Notes: generated by a model not told the origin, from the sequence alone. Shown: positions 8,936 through 17,774, counted from the first letter of the stretch. The stretch: DNA of 64,000 nucleotides from Nocardioides carbamazepini (GCF_024614185.1 NZ_JAHTLF010000013.1:302870-366869); one strand, 5' to 3'. Program-made: numbers and translations.

Positions 8936-8996
8936 ATCTCATTCCGTTTCGTCGACGGCGACCGTCGGACAGACACTCAGACAGCAGGAGGGCCGC

Positions 8997-9953
8997 ATGG
9001 GGCGCGCACTCGTCATCGGCTGCGGCGGCACGCTGGGCTTCGCGTGGACCGCCGCCGTCCTCGCCGAGCTCGAGCGGCAGGGCTGGGATCCGCGCACGGC
9101 CGACGTCCTGGTCGGTACGTCGGCAGGAGCTGAGCTGGTCGCGCTGCTCGGCTCCGGCATATCGGCCGGCGCGATCCACGACGGCAGCGACCGCCTCGTC
9201 GCGACGCACCTCTCCTCCCCTCGCGGTCCGCGCGCGCTGCCCGGCCTCCCCCGGTCCGCCCTGCCCGGCCTCGGGCTGAGCCGGGCCGCGCTCGCTCGCC
9301 GCACCGACCTGCTCGCCGGACTCGCCGGCCTGCTTCCCCGCGGGAGCGGCGACGCCCAGTGGCTGGTCGACCTCGGCGACGCCCTCACCGCCACCGGCGA
9401 CACCGGCCGCGACTGGGTCGCGCACCCCGCCACCTGGCTGGTCGCGGCGGACGCCCGCTCCGGCGAGCGGATCCCGTTCGGCCGCGCCGACGCACCGCAC
9501 GCCCCACTGGGGCAGGCGATCGCGGCCTCGTGGGCGATCCCCGGCTGGTTCCCGCCGGTGCGCATCGGCGACCGGGCCTTCCTCGACGGCGGCACCGTCT
9601 CCCCCACCTCCGCCGACCTCCTGCTCCCCCGGGTCGGCGACGGCAGCATCGACGAGGTGGTCGTCGTCGCCCCGATGTCCAGTCACGGCGGCGCGCCCGC
9701 CCGGGGGCTGACCCGCGTCGAACGACTGCTGCGCCGCCCGATGACCCGACGCGTCGACCGGGAGGTCGCCGCCCTGCGCGCGGCCGGCGCCCGGGTTGTC
9801 CGGATCGAGCCCACCCTCGCCGATCTCGACGCGATGGGAGCGAACTTCATGGACGGCTCTCGCGTCGAGCACGTGCGGGCCGCGGCCGCCCGCACCACGC
9901 CCACCCTCGTCGCGCAGCGCCTGCGCGACCACCCCGCGCCACGACGCCGATGA
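8997..9953 (+). CDS. patatin-like phospholipase / lipid acyl hydrolase
   Basis: A 318-residue patatin-fold hydrolase. It has the oxyanion-loop glycines near the N-terminus (VIGCGGTLGFAW), the nucleophile elbow GTSAG (GxSxG, residues about 41-45) and the catalytic Asp in the DGG motif of FLDGGTVSPTSADLL, so the Ser-Asp dyad is complete. Such enzymes cleave acyl esters of lipids. A good ribosome site (AGGAGG) precedes the ATG. It is the first gene of a three-gene set with an SDR and a Baeyer-Villiger-type monooxygenase; a hydrolase would be needed to open esters or lactones made by the latter. The natural substrate is unknown. Confidence 0.9.
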   Translation: MGRALVIGCGGTLGFAWTAAVLAELERQGWDPRTADVLVGTSAGAELVALLGSGISAGAIHDGSDRLVATHLSSPRGPRALPGLPRSALPGLGLSRAALARRTDLLAGLAGLLPRGSGDAQWLVDLGDALTATGDTGRDWVAHPATWLVAADARSGERIPFGRADAPHAPLGQAIAASWAIPGWFPPVRIGDRAFLDGGTVSPTSADLLLPRVGDGSIDEVVVVAPMSSHGGAPARGLTRVERLLRRPMTRRVDREVAALRAAGARVVRIEPTLADLDAMGANFMDGSRVEHVRAAAARTTPTLVAQRLRDHPAPRRR

Positions 9954-9981
9954 CACCCACGACACCCACGCAGGAGACCCG

Positions 9982-10833
9982 ATGACGCGCCCCTCCCCGA
10001 TCGACATCGCCGGCGCACACGTCGCGATCACCGGCGGCGCCCGCGGCATCGGCCGGGCCACCGTCGAGGCCTTCCTCACCCGCGGCGCGCGGGTCTCCTT
10101 CGGCGACCTCGACCTGACCAGCGCGCAGGCGACCGCGGCCGAGACCGGCGCCTCGGCCCACCTCCTCGATGTCGCCGACCGGGCGTCGTACGACGCCTTC
10201 GTGACCGCCGCGGAGGAGGAGCACGGCCCGGTGGACGTCCTGGTCAACAACGCCGGCGTCATGCCCAACGGCGCCTTCCTCGACATGGACCCCGCGCTCG
10301 ACCGGCTGATGATGGAGGTCAACGTCCACGGCGTGCTGCACGGCATGCGCCGCGTGCTGCCGGGCATGGTCGAGCGCCGGCGCGGCCACGTCGTCAACGT
10401 CGCCTCGCTGGCGGGGAAGTTCCCGATCCCGGGGCTCGCGGTCTACAACGCCAGCAAGTACGCCGTCGTCGGGCTCACCGCCGCCACCCGGCTGGAGATG
10501 GCGCCCCACGGCGTCACCCTCACTGCGGTGCTGCCGTCCGCGGTCGACACCGACCTGGCCTCCGGCCTCGACATGAAGCCCATCCCCAAGGTCACGCCGC
10601 AGCGCATCGCGGACGTGGTGGTCGGCTCGGTCCGCGGCCGCGAGGCCGAGATCGCCGTCCCCCGCTACGTCGGCGCGCTGGCCACCGGCACCGCCCTGGT
10701 GCCGACCGGCGTGCTCGACCGGCTCCGCAAGGTCGTCCGCGACGACCGCGCCCTGCACACCGACGCCACCGAGCGCGCCGGGTACACCGAGCGCCTGAGC
10801 AACGCCGCCGCCACCGAGAGGACCTCCCGATGA
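9982..10833 (+). CDS. short-chain dehydrogenase/reductase (SDR)
   Basis: A classical NAD(P)-dependent SDR of 283 residues: cofactor motif TGGARGIG, NNAG motif (VNNAGVM), catalytic Ser in NVASLAGK, and YNASK (YxxxK). The C-terminal region is about 35 residues longer than in minimal SDRs, as in the actinobacterial group often found with flavin monooxygenases. The ATG at 9982 follows CAGGAG by a normal distance. Its stop overlaps the start of the monooxygenase gene by 4 nt. It probably converts an alcohol to the ketone that the monooxygenase oxygenates, or the reverse; this is inferred from context only. Confidence 0.93.
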   Translation: MTRPSPIDIAGAHVAITGGARGIGRATVEAFLTRGARVSFGDLDLTSAQATAAETGASAHLLDVADRASYDAFVTAAEEEHGPVDVLVNNAGVMPNGAFLDMDPALDRLMMEVNVHGVLHGMRRVLPGMVERRRGHVVNVASLAGKFPIPGLAVYNASKYAVVGLTAATRLEMAPHGVTLTAVLPSAVDTDLASGLDMKPIPKVTPQRIADVVVGSVRGREAEIAVPRYVGALATGTALVPTGVLDRLRKVVRDDRALHTDATERAGYTERLSNAAATERTSR

Positions 10834-12335
10834 ACCAGATCCACGACGCCGTGATCGTCGGCGCCGGCTTCGGCGGCATGGGTGCCGCGATCGAGCTGCA
10901 CCGTCAGGGGTACGACGACCTGGTGATCCTCGAGCGCGAGGACGACCTCGGCGGCACCTGGCACGTCAACCGCTACCCCGGCCTCGCGGTCGACATCCCC
11001 AGCTCGACGTACTCCTACTCGTTCGAGCCGAACCCGCACTGGTCGCGGCTGTTCGCACCCGGCCCTGAGCTCAAGGAGTACGCCGGCCACGTCGCCGACA
11101 AGTACGGCCTGCGCCGCCACATGCGCTTCGGTGCAGTGGTCGAAGGGGCCCGCTGGGACGAGGACACGGCGGCCTGGGAGGTGACCCTCGCCGGCGGCGA
11201 GGTGGTCCGCGGCCGCTTCCTGCTCATCGCGACCGGCTTCCTGTCCCAGCCCAAGCTGCCCGACATCCCGGGCGTCGAGGACTTCGCCGGCACCGTCGTG
11301 CACACCACGCGCTGGGACGACGACATCGAGCTCGCGGGCAAGCGGATCGGCATCATCGGCACCGGCGCGACCGCGGTCCAGCTGATCCCCGAGCTGGCCA
11401 AGGTCGCCGACCACCTCACCGTCTACCAGCGCACCCCCATCTACGTGAGCCCGAAGCTGGACGGCCCGGTGCCGGGCATCGTGCGCAGCGCGTTCGCCAA
11501 GGTTCCGCTGACCCAGAAGGCCACGCGCCTGGTCGGCACCTCGATCCTCGAGGTGATGATGGTCGCCGGTGTGCTGCACTTCCGCGATCTGCCGTGGGCC
11601 AACGCGGCCGGCAAGCGGGCCTGCGACGCCCATCTCAAGCGACAGATCAAGGACCCCGGGCTGCGGGCCAAGCTGACGCCCGACTACGACTTCGGCTGCA
11701 AGCGGCCGACGTTCAGCAACACCTACTACCCGACGTTCACGAAGCCGCACGTCGATCTCGAGACGACCGCGATCGACCACGTGGACGCGCGCGGCATCGT
11801 CACCACCGACGGCAACCGGGTCGACCTGGACGTCCTCGTGCTCGCCACCGGCTTCAACCTGTGGGACGTGAACTTCCCGGCCGTGCGGATCGTCGGCCGC
11901 GAGGACCGCGATCTCGGCAAGTGGTGGCGGGACAACCGCTTCTGCGCCTACGAGGGGATCACCGTCCCGAAGTTCCCCAACTTCTTCTCGCTCAACAGCC
12001 CCTACTCCTACTCGGGCCTGTCGTACTTCACGACGATCGAGACCCAGATGGCCCATCTGGGCCGGGTTCTGGCCACCCTGCGGGAGCGCGGCGCCGACGT
12101 CGTGGAGGTCACCGAGGAGGCCAACGACCGGTTCCTGGACCGGATGACCGGCCTCCTCGACAACTCCGTCTTCAACGCCGGCAGCTGCGCCACCGCCCGC
12201 AGCTACTACTTCAACCAGCACGGGGAGGCGGTGCTGCTGCGCCCGACATCGACGCTGAGCGCCGCTCGCGAGGCCACCCGCTTCCCACTGGACGACTACA
12301 CGTTCGCCGGCGCGCGGGTGGTCGCCTCGGCCTGA
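10830..12335 (+). CDS. flavin-containing monooxygenase, Baeyer-Villiger type
   Basis: A 501-residue class B flavoprotein. It has the FAD dinucleotide fold GAGFGGMG at residues about 11-18, the second Rossmann motif GTGATAVQ (NADPH) and, between them, FAGTVVHTTRWDD, which fits the Baeyer-Villiger fingerprint FxGxxxHxxxW[PD]. Family members insert oxygen next to a ketone, making esters or lactones. The start overlaps the SDR stop (ATGA), and an intrinsic hairpin follows the stop. With the patatin and SDR genes it forms a plausible alcohol-ketone-ester-acid route, broadly reminiscent of the mycobacterial mymA region; the substrate is unknown. Confidence 0.92.
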   Translation: MNQIHDAVIVGAGFGGMGAAIELHRQGYDDLVILEREDDLGGTWHVNRYPGLAVDIPSSTYSYSFEPNPHWSRLFAPGPELKEYAGHVADKYGLRRHMRFGAVVEGARWDEDTAAWEVTLAGGEVVRGRFLLIATGFLSQPKLPDIPGVEDFAGTVVHTTRWDDDIELAGKRIGIIGTGATAVQLIPELAKVADHLTVYQRTPIYVSPKLDGPVPGIVRSAFAKVPLTQKATRLVGTSILEVMMVAGVLHFRDLPWANAAGKRACDAHLKRQIKDPGLRAKLTPDYDFGCKRPTFSNTYYPTFTKPHVDLETTAIDHVDARGIVTTDGNRVDLDVLVLATGFNLWDVNFPAVRIVGREDRDLGKWWRDNRFCAYEGITVPKFPNFFSLNSPYSYSGLSYFTTIETQMAHLGRVLATLRERGADVVEVTEEANDRFLDRMTGLLDNSVFNAGSCATARSYYFNQHGEAVLLRPTSTLSAAREATRFPLDDYTFAGARVVASA

Positions 12336-12337
12336 GC

Positions 12338-12362
12338 GGCACTACCTCCCAAGGAGGGTGCC
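12338..12362 (+). terminator. hairpin after the monooxygenase operon
   Basis: GGCAC-TA-CCTCC, a CAA loop, then GGAGG-GTGCC: ten base pairs with a 2-nt bulge, starting 2 nt after the monooxygenase stop codon. The AAGGAGG inside it looks like a ribosome site but is part of this stem. It insulates the operon from the LuxR-type gene downstream. Confidence 0.65.
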
Positions 12363-12374
12363 GTCGTTGCCGCC

Positions 12375-12390
12375 TGTGACCACAGTCACC
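12375..12390. promoter_or_regulatory. candidate Crp/GlxR-type site before luxR-family gene
   Basis: TGTGACCACAGTCACC matches the Crp/GlxR consensus TGTGA-N6-TCACA at 9 of 10 defined positions. It ends 13 nt before the ATG of the LuxR-type regulator, so binding there would probably block or reshape transcription start. The regulator's own autoregulatory site is an alternative reading of the same palindrome. Confidence 0.45.
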
Positions 12391-12403
12391 TACCGTGGAG
12401 GGC

Positions 12404-13300
12404 ATGTCCCCCGACCTCGCCCAGGAGGCGCCGACCGACGGCGGCCGACTGCTGCGCACGCTCACGGCGTTCCGCGCGACGGGGCACAGTGACATGGCGT
12501 TCGGCGGGCCGGTCGTCGACAACGGCACCGCCGTCACCATCACCGGCCTGCACAGCGCGCAGACCCGTGCCTTGCAGGGCCTGCGGGTGCGCTCTGGCTA
12601 CGGCCTCGGCGGAAAGGCGCTGCTGATGGGCCGACCGGTGTCCGTGACCAACTACTACGACGCCCGCGGCATCACCCACCAGTACGACGGCCCGGTGCGC
12701 GCCGAGCAGCTGGAGACCGTGACGGCGCTGCCGATCGTCGTCGACCGCTCCCCGCGGATGGTGGTCTACGTCGGTCATCGCGCCCAGGTCGTGCTCGGCG
12801 ACGTCTGGTACGACGCCTTCCTGCCGCTCGTGCGGCGCCTCGAGCGCGAGATCGCCGTCGATGACGAGGTACGCCGCCGGGTCGGCCGGCTGCACAACCT
12901 CGGCCACGTCCCGGCACCTGCCGCGCCCGCCGAGGTGCAGCTGACCCGCGCCGACCTGCGCGACATCTCCGACGAGCTGGCCGACCTCGCGACACTCGTC
13001 GAGGACGAGGCGCTGCGGGCCCGGCTGGAGCAGGTGCGCAACCGCGTGGAGCACGGCCGCTCCCCCGCTCCCGCTCCGGCCACTCGCCGCGCCCCGGCCG
13101 TGCCGACAGGGCTCGCCGCCCGCGAGATCGACGTGCTCGCGCAGGTCGCGCTGGGCCAGAGCAACCGCGAGGTCGCGGCGTCGCTCGGCCTCGTCGAGAG
13201 CACCGTGAAGTCCTACCTCAAGAACGCGATGCGCAAGCTGCACGCGACCAACCGGGTGCACGCGGTCCGGCTGGCGCGTGAGGCGGGCGTCATCGACTGA
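12404..13300 (+). CDS. LuxR-family transcriptional regulator with GAF-like sensor domain
   Basis: A 298-residue regulator. The C-terminal domain (about 235-295) is a LuxR/FixJ helix-turn-helix: LAAREIDVLAQVALGQSNRE, then VAASLGLVESTVKSYL. The N-terminal 180 residues look like a GAF-type small-molecule domain, as in actinobacterial helix-turn-helix proteins that control monooxygenase or lipid genes. A helical linker with an acidic heptad-like segment lies between. The ATG at 12404 is preferred to an in-frame GTG at 12395; a GGAGG lies very close upstream. It follows the monooxygenase operon and may control it. It overlaps the convergent tetR gene by 11 nt at the 3' ends. Confidence 0.88.
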   Translation: MSPDLAQEAPTDGGRLLRTLTAFRATGHSDMAFGGPVVDNGTAVTITGLHSAQTRALQGLRVRSGYGLGGKALLMGRPVSVTNYYDARGITHQYDGPVRAEQLETVTALPIVVDRSPRMVVYVGHRAQVVLGDVWYDAFLPLVRRLEREIAVDDEVRRRVGRLHNLGHVPAPAAPAEVQLTRADLRDISDELADLATLVEDEALRARLEQVRNRVEHGRSPAPAPATRRAPAVPTGLAAREIDVLAQVALGQSNREVAASLGLVESTVKSYLKNAMRKLHATNRVHAVRLAREAGVID

Positions 13301-13922
13301 CCGGCCGCGCGCCGTCGATCAGGACGGCGCAGAGGGTATCGACGTTGCGAGTCGCCGGATCCCCCAGGATGTCGGCGCGGCGCGCCGGGTCGGTGAGCCC
13401 GGTGATCGCGGTGAAGATCAGCCAGGTCATGCCGGCCGGTGAGATGTCGCTGCGCAGTGACCCGTCGGCCTGCCCGCGCCGGATGACCAGGTGCCAGATC
13501 GCGATGCAGCGCTGGCCGTCGGTCACCAGGGACTCCGCCCCGGCCTCGCGGCGCACCTGCATGAGCTCGCGGACCATCGTGAGGTGGTCGAACGGGTGCG
13601 CGGTGCTGACCGCGGTCGCCGCGCGAATGAGGTTCTCCAGCCGGGCCACTCCGGTGCCGGGCATCCGCGCGGCGGCCTGCAGCTCCGGGACGAGTGCCGC
13701 GAAGTAGCGCTTGCCGACCGCGATCAGCAGCTCGTCCTTGCTGGCGAAGTGGTTGTAGATCGAGGGCGCCCGCATGCCCGCGGCGTCGGCGATCGTGCGC
13801 ATCGAGGCGCCCCGGCTGCCGTGCATCGCGAAGGACTCCGCGGCGGCGTCCAGGATCCGGTCCGCCGCGGTCACGGCCGGCTTGCCGCGCGGCCGGCCGC
13901 GCTGTCGTGTCGTGTCGTTCAT
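13290..13922 (-). CDS. TetR family transcriptional regulator
   Basis: A 210-residue TetR regulator beginning with a basic N-terminal arm (MNDTTRQRGRPRGKP), often seen in regulators of fatty-acid or CoA-ester metabolism. The helix-turn-helix is MRTIADAAGMRAPSIYNHFASKDEL. The ATG at 13922 is preferred because GCGGAG lies just upstream; an ATG at 13934 is also in frame. It diverges from the acyl-CoA ligase-ABC-CoA transferase operon and is separated from it by a perfect 16-bp palindrome, so it very probably represses that operon. The inducer is probably the substrate or a CoA ester made from it (inference). Confidence 0.92.
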   Translation of the reverse strand: MNDTTRQRGRPRGKPAVTAADRILDAAAESFAMHGSRGASMRTIADAAGMRAPSIYNHFASKDELLIAVGKRYFAALVPELQAAARMPGTGVARLENLIRAATAVSTAHPFDHLTMVRELMQVRREAGAESLVTDGQRCIAIWHLVIRRGQADGSLRSDISPAGMTWLIFTAITGLTDPARRADILGDPATRNVDTLCAVLIDGARPVSR

Positions 13923-13942
13923 CGGACTCCGCATCCTAGGCC

Positions 13943-13970
13943 TTGACAGACTAACGATCGTTAGTAAAAC
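13943..13970 (+). promoter_or_regulatory. promoter of the CoA-ligase operon, covered by the operator
   Basis: TTGACA (13943-13948), a 16-bp spacer and TAAAAC (13965-13970) form a good sigma70-type promoter reading toward the acyl-CoA ligase gene 48 bp downstream. The 16-bp palindrome fills the spacer, a classic arrangement for steric repression. Confidence 0.6.
13950..13965. promoter_or_regulatory. perfect 16-bp palindromic TetR operator
   Basis: ACTAACGATCGTTAGT is a perfect palindrome in the 95-bp gap between the divergent tetR gene and the CoA-ligase operon. Size, symmetry and position fit a TetR dimer site. It would control both directions. Confidence 0.8.
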
Positions 13971-14017
13971 CTGAGACCCCCCCAAACCAAGCATTTGCTT
14001 TGCCTAAGGAGTGTTGG

Positions 14018-16108
14018 ATGGACCACATCGACCGCGCGAGCGTCGATCTCGACGCCCTGTTTCGACCGGAACGGGTGGCGGTGATCGGGGCGTCGGACGC
14101 CGAGGGGAGGCCGACGACGCTGAACTGGCGCCGGGTGGCCGCGTGGGCGGCACGCGTCGGCGCCGAGGCGGTGCCCGTCCACCCCCGGCGCGAGGTCATC
14201 GACGGCGTGCCGGCGTACCGCTCGATCGAGGATGTGCCCGGCAGGGTCGACGTCGCGATCGTGCTGATCGGCGACGTCGACTCGGTGCTGCCGGGCATCG
14301 CGGCGAAGGGAGTCGGGTTCGTCGTGCTCTTCGCGGCGGGCTACGCCGAGACCGGAGCCGCCGGCGCGCAGCGGCAGGCCGAGCTCGTCCGGTCGCTGCG
14401 TGCCGCCGGGGTCCGCGCCCTCGGGCCGAACACCAACCTGAACCTCTTCGAGGAGTTCCGCACCGACCTGCCCGGCCGACCGATCGCGCTCATCACGCAG
14501 AGCGGCCACCAGGGACGCCCGGTCTTCCAGGGCCAGGAGCTCGGGATCCGGTTCAGCCACTGGGCACCGACAGGCAACGAGGCCGACCTCAACGCCGCCG
14601 ACTTCGTCGACTACTTCGCGCACGAGGAGGACACCGGGGCGATCGCGCTCTACCTCGAGGGCTTCGCCGACGGTACGGCGTTCCGCCGGGCCGCGCGCGT
14701 CGCCGCCCGCCGCGGCGTACCGCTGGTCGCGGTCAAGGTGGGCCGCACCGAGCTCGGCCGATCCTGGGCCATGTCGCACACCGGGCACCTGGCCGGCGCC
14801 GACGACGTCGCCTCGGCCGTCATGCGCCAGTACGGCATCGCCCGGGTCGACGGCCTCGACGAGCTCCTCGACACGGCCGCGCTCTTCGCCCGGGCGGGCG
14901 ACCCGCCGCACGCGGGCGTCTGCGTCTACGCCATCAGCGGCGGCACCAGCGCGCACATGGCCGACCTGCTGGGCTCGGCCGGTCTCGACCTGCCGGAGCT
15001 GAGCCCCGAGACCGTCGCGCAGCTGCGCGAGTGGATCCCCGACTACCTGCGAGTGAGCAATCCCGTCGACAACGGCGGCCACCCGGTGGGCGACTGGCGG
15101 GGCCGGCGGATCCTCGAGACGATCCTCGCCGACCCGGCCGTCGGCATTCTCGTCGTCCCGATCACCGGCGCCTTCCCGCCGATGAGCGACACGCTCGTCG
15201 CCGACCTGGTCGCGGTCGCGGAGACGACGGACAAGCCGATCTGCGTCGTCTGGGGCTCCCCTTCCGGCACCGAGGACGCCTACCGCCGGGTGCTGCTGGG
15301 CTCCCGGCTCCCGGTCTTCCGCACGTTCGGCAACTGCGTGGCCGCGATCCGGGCGCTGGCCGACCACCTGGAGTTCCGCGAGCGGGCCCACGAGCTGCCC
15401 GTCATCCCGGACCCGCCGCGGATGCCCGCCGCCGGCCGTCAGCTGACCGAGCTCGACGCCAAGACGCTGCTCGCCGAGCACGGGGTCCCGGTCTCGCGCG
15501 ACGCGCTGTGCGCCGACGCGGACGAGGTGGCCCGCGCGATCGAGCGCCACGACGGCCCGGTGGTGTTGAAGGCCGTGGTGGACGGGCTCGCCCACAAGTC
15601 CGACCTCGGGCTGGTGCGGCTCGGGATCTCCGAGGCCGCCGAGGGACGCGCGGTCGTCGCCGACTTCGAGCGGATCCTCGCGGACCTCCCCGGTCGCGAG
15701 CTCGCCGGCGTGCTCGTCAGCGAGCAGGTGCACGGCGGCGTCGAGATGGTCGTCGGCATCGCCCCCGACCCGGTGTTCGGCCCGACCGTGATGCTCGGAG
15801 TGGGCGGCGTGGCGGTGGAGCTCTACCGCGACGTCTCCTTCCGGGTGCCGCCGTTCGACCGGCCGGAGGTCCACCGGATGATCGCGGAGCTGACCGGATC
15901 GGCCCTGCTCACCGGATTCCGCGGTTCGCCGCCGGTCGACCTCGAGCCCCTCGTCGACGTCGTCATGGCCGTCCAGCGGCTGGCCGCCGACGGCGTGGTG
16001 ACCGAGCTCGACATCAACCCCCTCATCGTCCTGCCCGATCGCGTCGTCGCCGTCGACGCGCTCGCCTCGATACCCGACTCGCACGAGAACGCCGGAGCCG
16101 TCGCATGA
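14018..16108 (+). CDS. ADP-forming acyl-CoA ligase family protein (acetate-CoA ligase family)
   Basis: A 696-residue protein of the ACD (ADP-forming acyl-CoA synthetase/Pat) superfamily with subunits fused: CoA-binding Rossmann domain (VAVIGASDAEGRP, about 20-125), succinyl-CoA-ligase-like domain with SHTGHLAG, where the His corresponds to the phospho-histidine, and a C-terminal ATP-grasp domain (VVLKAVVDGLAHKSDLGLV onward). Enzymes of this family interconvert acyl-CoA and acid with ATP or ADP. The ATG at 14018 follows AAGGAG by six bases. It heads an operon with an importer, a CoA transferase and an SDR, so it probably activates the imported acid. No acetyltransferase domain is present. Confidence 0.9.
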   Translation: MDHIDRASVDLDALFRPERVAVIGASDAEGRPTTLNWRRVAAWAARVGAEAVPVHPRREVIDGVPAYRSIEDVPGRVDVAIVLIGDVDSVLPGIAAKGVGFVVLFAAGYAETGAAGAQRQAELVRSLRAAGVRALGPNTNLNLFEEFRTDLPGRPIALITQSGHQGRPVFQGQELGIRFSHWAPTGNEADLNAADFVDYFAHEEDTGAIALYLEGFADGTAFRRAARVAARRGVPLVAVKVGRTELGRSWAMSHTGHLAGADDVASAVMRQYGIARVDGLDELLDTAALFARAGDPPHAGVCVYAISGGTSAHMADLLGSAGLDLPELSPETVAQLREWIPDYLRVSNPVDNGGHPVGDWRGRRILETILADPAVGILVVPITGAFPPMSDTLVADLVAVAETTDKPICVVWGSPSGTEDAYRRVLLGSRLPVFRTFGNCVAAIRALADHLEFRERAHELPVIPDPPRMPAAGRQLTELDAKTLLAEHGVPVSRDALCADADEVARAIERHDGPVVLKAVVDGLAHKSDLGLVRLGISEAAEGRAVVADFERILADLPGRELAGVLVSEQVHGGVEMVVGIAPDPVFGPTVMLGVGGVAVELYRDVSFRVPPFDRPEVHRMIAELTGSALLTGFRGSPPVDLEPLVDVVMAVQRLAADGVVTELDINPLIVLPDRVVAVDALASIPDSHENAGAVA

Positions 16109-16947
16109 ACACCCCAGGAGCCACGCTGTCTACCTCCTCCTCCCCCACCGACCCCGCCGCGGCGGGGGCCGCCGCGATCGAGGTTCGCGGCGTCGCGAAG
16201 CGCTACGGCGCCCGCGACGCCGTCGTCGCCCTCGACGGCGTCGACCTCACCGTGCGCCAGGGTGAGTTCGTCTGCCTGGTCGGCCCCTCCGGATGCGGCA
16301 AGTCCACGCTGCTGCGGATGATGGCCGGACTGCACCGCCCGAGCGAGGGCGAGGTGCTCGTCCACCACGAGGGCACCCGGCGTACGCCGACCGCGATGGT
16401 GTTCCAGGACTACGGGATCTTCCCCTGGAAGTCGGTGCGCGCCAACGTCCGCTTCGGCCTCGACGTCGCCGGCGTCTCCCGCTCCGAGGCCACCCGCACC
16501 GTGGACTCCTGGCTCGCCCGGCTCGGGCTCGCGGACTTCGCCGACGCCTACCCGGCCACGCTGTCGGGCGGGATGCGCCAGCGCGTCTCCATCGCCCGGG
16601 CCCTCGCTGTCGAGCCCGAGGTGCTGCTGCTCGACGAGCCCTTCGCGGCCCTCGACGCGCAGCTGCGCACCGTGCTCCAGGAGGAGCTCCTGGCGCTCTG
16701 GCAGAGCGACCGGCGCACGGTCGTGTTCGTGACCCACAGCCTCGAGGAGGCGATCTTGCTCGGTGACCGGGTCGTCGTCATGTCCGCCCGTCCCGGCCGG
16801 ATCCTCGCCGACCTGCCGGTGCCGCTCGAACGGCCCCGCTCGGCGGAGACCCGCGCGGAGCCGGCATTCGCCGCCCTGGAGCAGCAGCTGTGGACGCTGC
16901 TGCGCGACGAGGTCTCCCGTACCTTCGCGGGCGGGAGCGCGTCGTGA
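16105..16947 (+). CDS. ABC transporter ATPase, NitT/TauT family
   Basis: The 280-residue nucleotide-binding subunit of an importer related to SsuB/TauB/NrtD. Walker A GPSGCGKST, the Q-loop in MVFQDYGIFPWKSV (typical of this subfamily), signature LSGGMRQR, Walker B VLLLDEPFAALD and the H-loop VTHS are all intact. The first 25 residues are a low-complexity Ser/Ala leader. The ATG overlaps the CoA-ligase stop by 4 nt, and its own stop overlaps the permease start by 4 nt, so the operon is translationally coupled. Family members import nitrate, sulfonates or aromatic acids; the neighbours favour an organic acid. Confidence 0.95.
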   Translation: MNTPGATLSTSSSPTDPAAAGAAAIEVRGVAKRYGARDAVVALDGVDLTVRQGEFVCLVGPSGCGKSTLLRMMAGLHRPSEGEVLVHHEGTRRTPTAMVFQDYGIFPWKSVRANVRFGLDVAGVSRSEATRTVDSWLARLGLADFADAYPATLSGGMRQRVSIARALAVEPEVLLLDEPFAALDAQLRTVLQEELLALWQSDRRTVVFVTHSLEEAILLGDRVVVMSARPGRILADLPVPLERPRSAETRAEPAFAALEQQLWTLLRDEVSRTFAGGSAS

Positions 16948-17774
16948 GCGCGACGGTGGTGGTCCGGCCCACGGCGGCCGAGATCGACCCGGTCCGCACG
17001 GCGCGCCGCCGCCGACGCCTCGAGCGGGTGCTCGCCGTGCTGACGCCGCTGCTGGTGCTCGTCGTGTGGGAGATCGCCGCGCGGGCCGGCGCCATCCCGG
17101 TGCGCTTCTTCCCCGCACCCACGATGATCGTCTCCACCGCGGGCGACATGATCCGCAGCGGCGTGCTGCTCGACGACCTGGGCGCGACCCTGCGCCGCGT
17201 CGTGGTCGGCTTCCTCGCCGGCTCGGCGGCCGGTGCCGCGGCGGGCCTCGCGCTCGGCCTGTCCGGGCTGGCGCGCGCCGCGTTCGACCCGTTCCTGTCG
17301 GCGCTCTACACCGTGCCCAAGCTCGCGCTGCTCCCCCTGCTCCTGCTCATCTTCGGGCTCGGCGAGACGCCGCTCGTCCTGCTGGTCGCGCTGTCGGTGT
17401 TCTTCCCCACCTGGATCACCTGCATGGCCGGCGTGACCGCCATCCCGGAGGGCTACCGCGAGGCGGCACGCGCCTTCGGTGCGAGCCGCTGGGACATGTT
17501 CCGCCACGTTCTGTGGCCGGCGTTCCTGCCCCAGCTCTTCGTCGCGCTCCGGCTCTCGGTCGGCGTCGCCATCCTGGTCATCGTCGGCGCCGAGTTCGTC
17601 CAGGGCAACAGTGGCGTCGGCTTCCGGATCTGGCACAGCTGGTCGCTCTTCCAGGCCCGCCCGATGTACGTCGGCATCTGCGTCATCGCACTCCTCGGGC
17701 TGCTCTGCACCACCGTCGTCACCGCACTCGGACGGCGACTCCTCCCGTGGGCGCAGCCGGCGGACCGCCGATGA
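16944..17774 (+). CDS. ABC transporter permease, NitT/TauT family
   Basis: A 276-residue permease of the SsuC/TauC type with about six transmembrane helices. The cytoplasmic EAA loop is visible as GYREAARAFGASRWDMFRHVLWPAFLP, which contacts the ATPase. The GTG at 16944 overlaps the ATPase stop (GTGA); a longer in-frame extension would lie within the ATPase gene and is rejected. A basic stretch (RTARRRRRLER) precedes the first helix, consistent with a cytoplasmic N-terminus. It works with the ATPase and the lipoprotein that follows. Confidence 0.95.
   Translation: MSATVVVRPTAAEIDPVRTARRRRRLERVLAVLTPLLVLVVWEIAARAGAIPVRFFPAPTMIVSTAGDMIRSGVLLDDLGATLRRVVVGFLAGSAAGAAAGLALGLSGLARAAFDPFLSALYTVPKLALLPLLLLIFGLGETPLVLLVALSVFFPTWITCMAGVTAIPEGYREAARAFGASRWDMFRHVLWPAFLPQLFVALRLSVGVAILVIVGAEFVQGNSGVGFRIWHSWSLFQARPMYVGICVIALLGLLCTTVVTALGRRLLPWAQPADRR

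Noticed and set aside
12351..12360. AAGGAGGGTG as ribosome site for a GTG start of the LuxR gene
   Set aside because: The GTG is out of frame and the sequence is one arm of the terminator hairpin after the monooxygenase gene.
14011..16947. 978-codon plus-strand frame covering the CoA-ligase region
   Set aside because: Only its last 280 codons (from 16105) are real, the ABC ATPase; the rest is a frame-shifted shadow of the CoA ligase.
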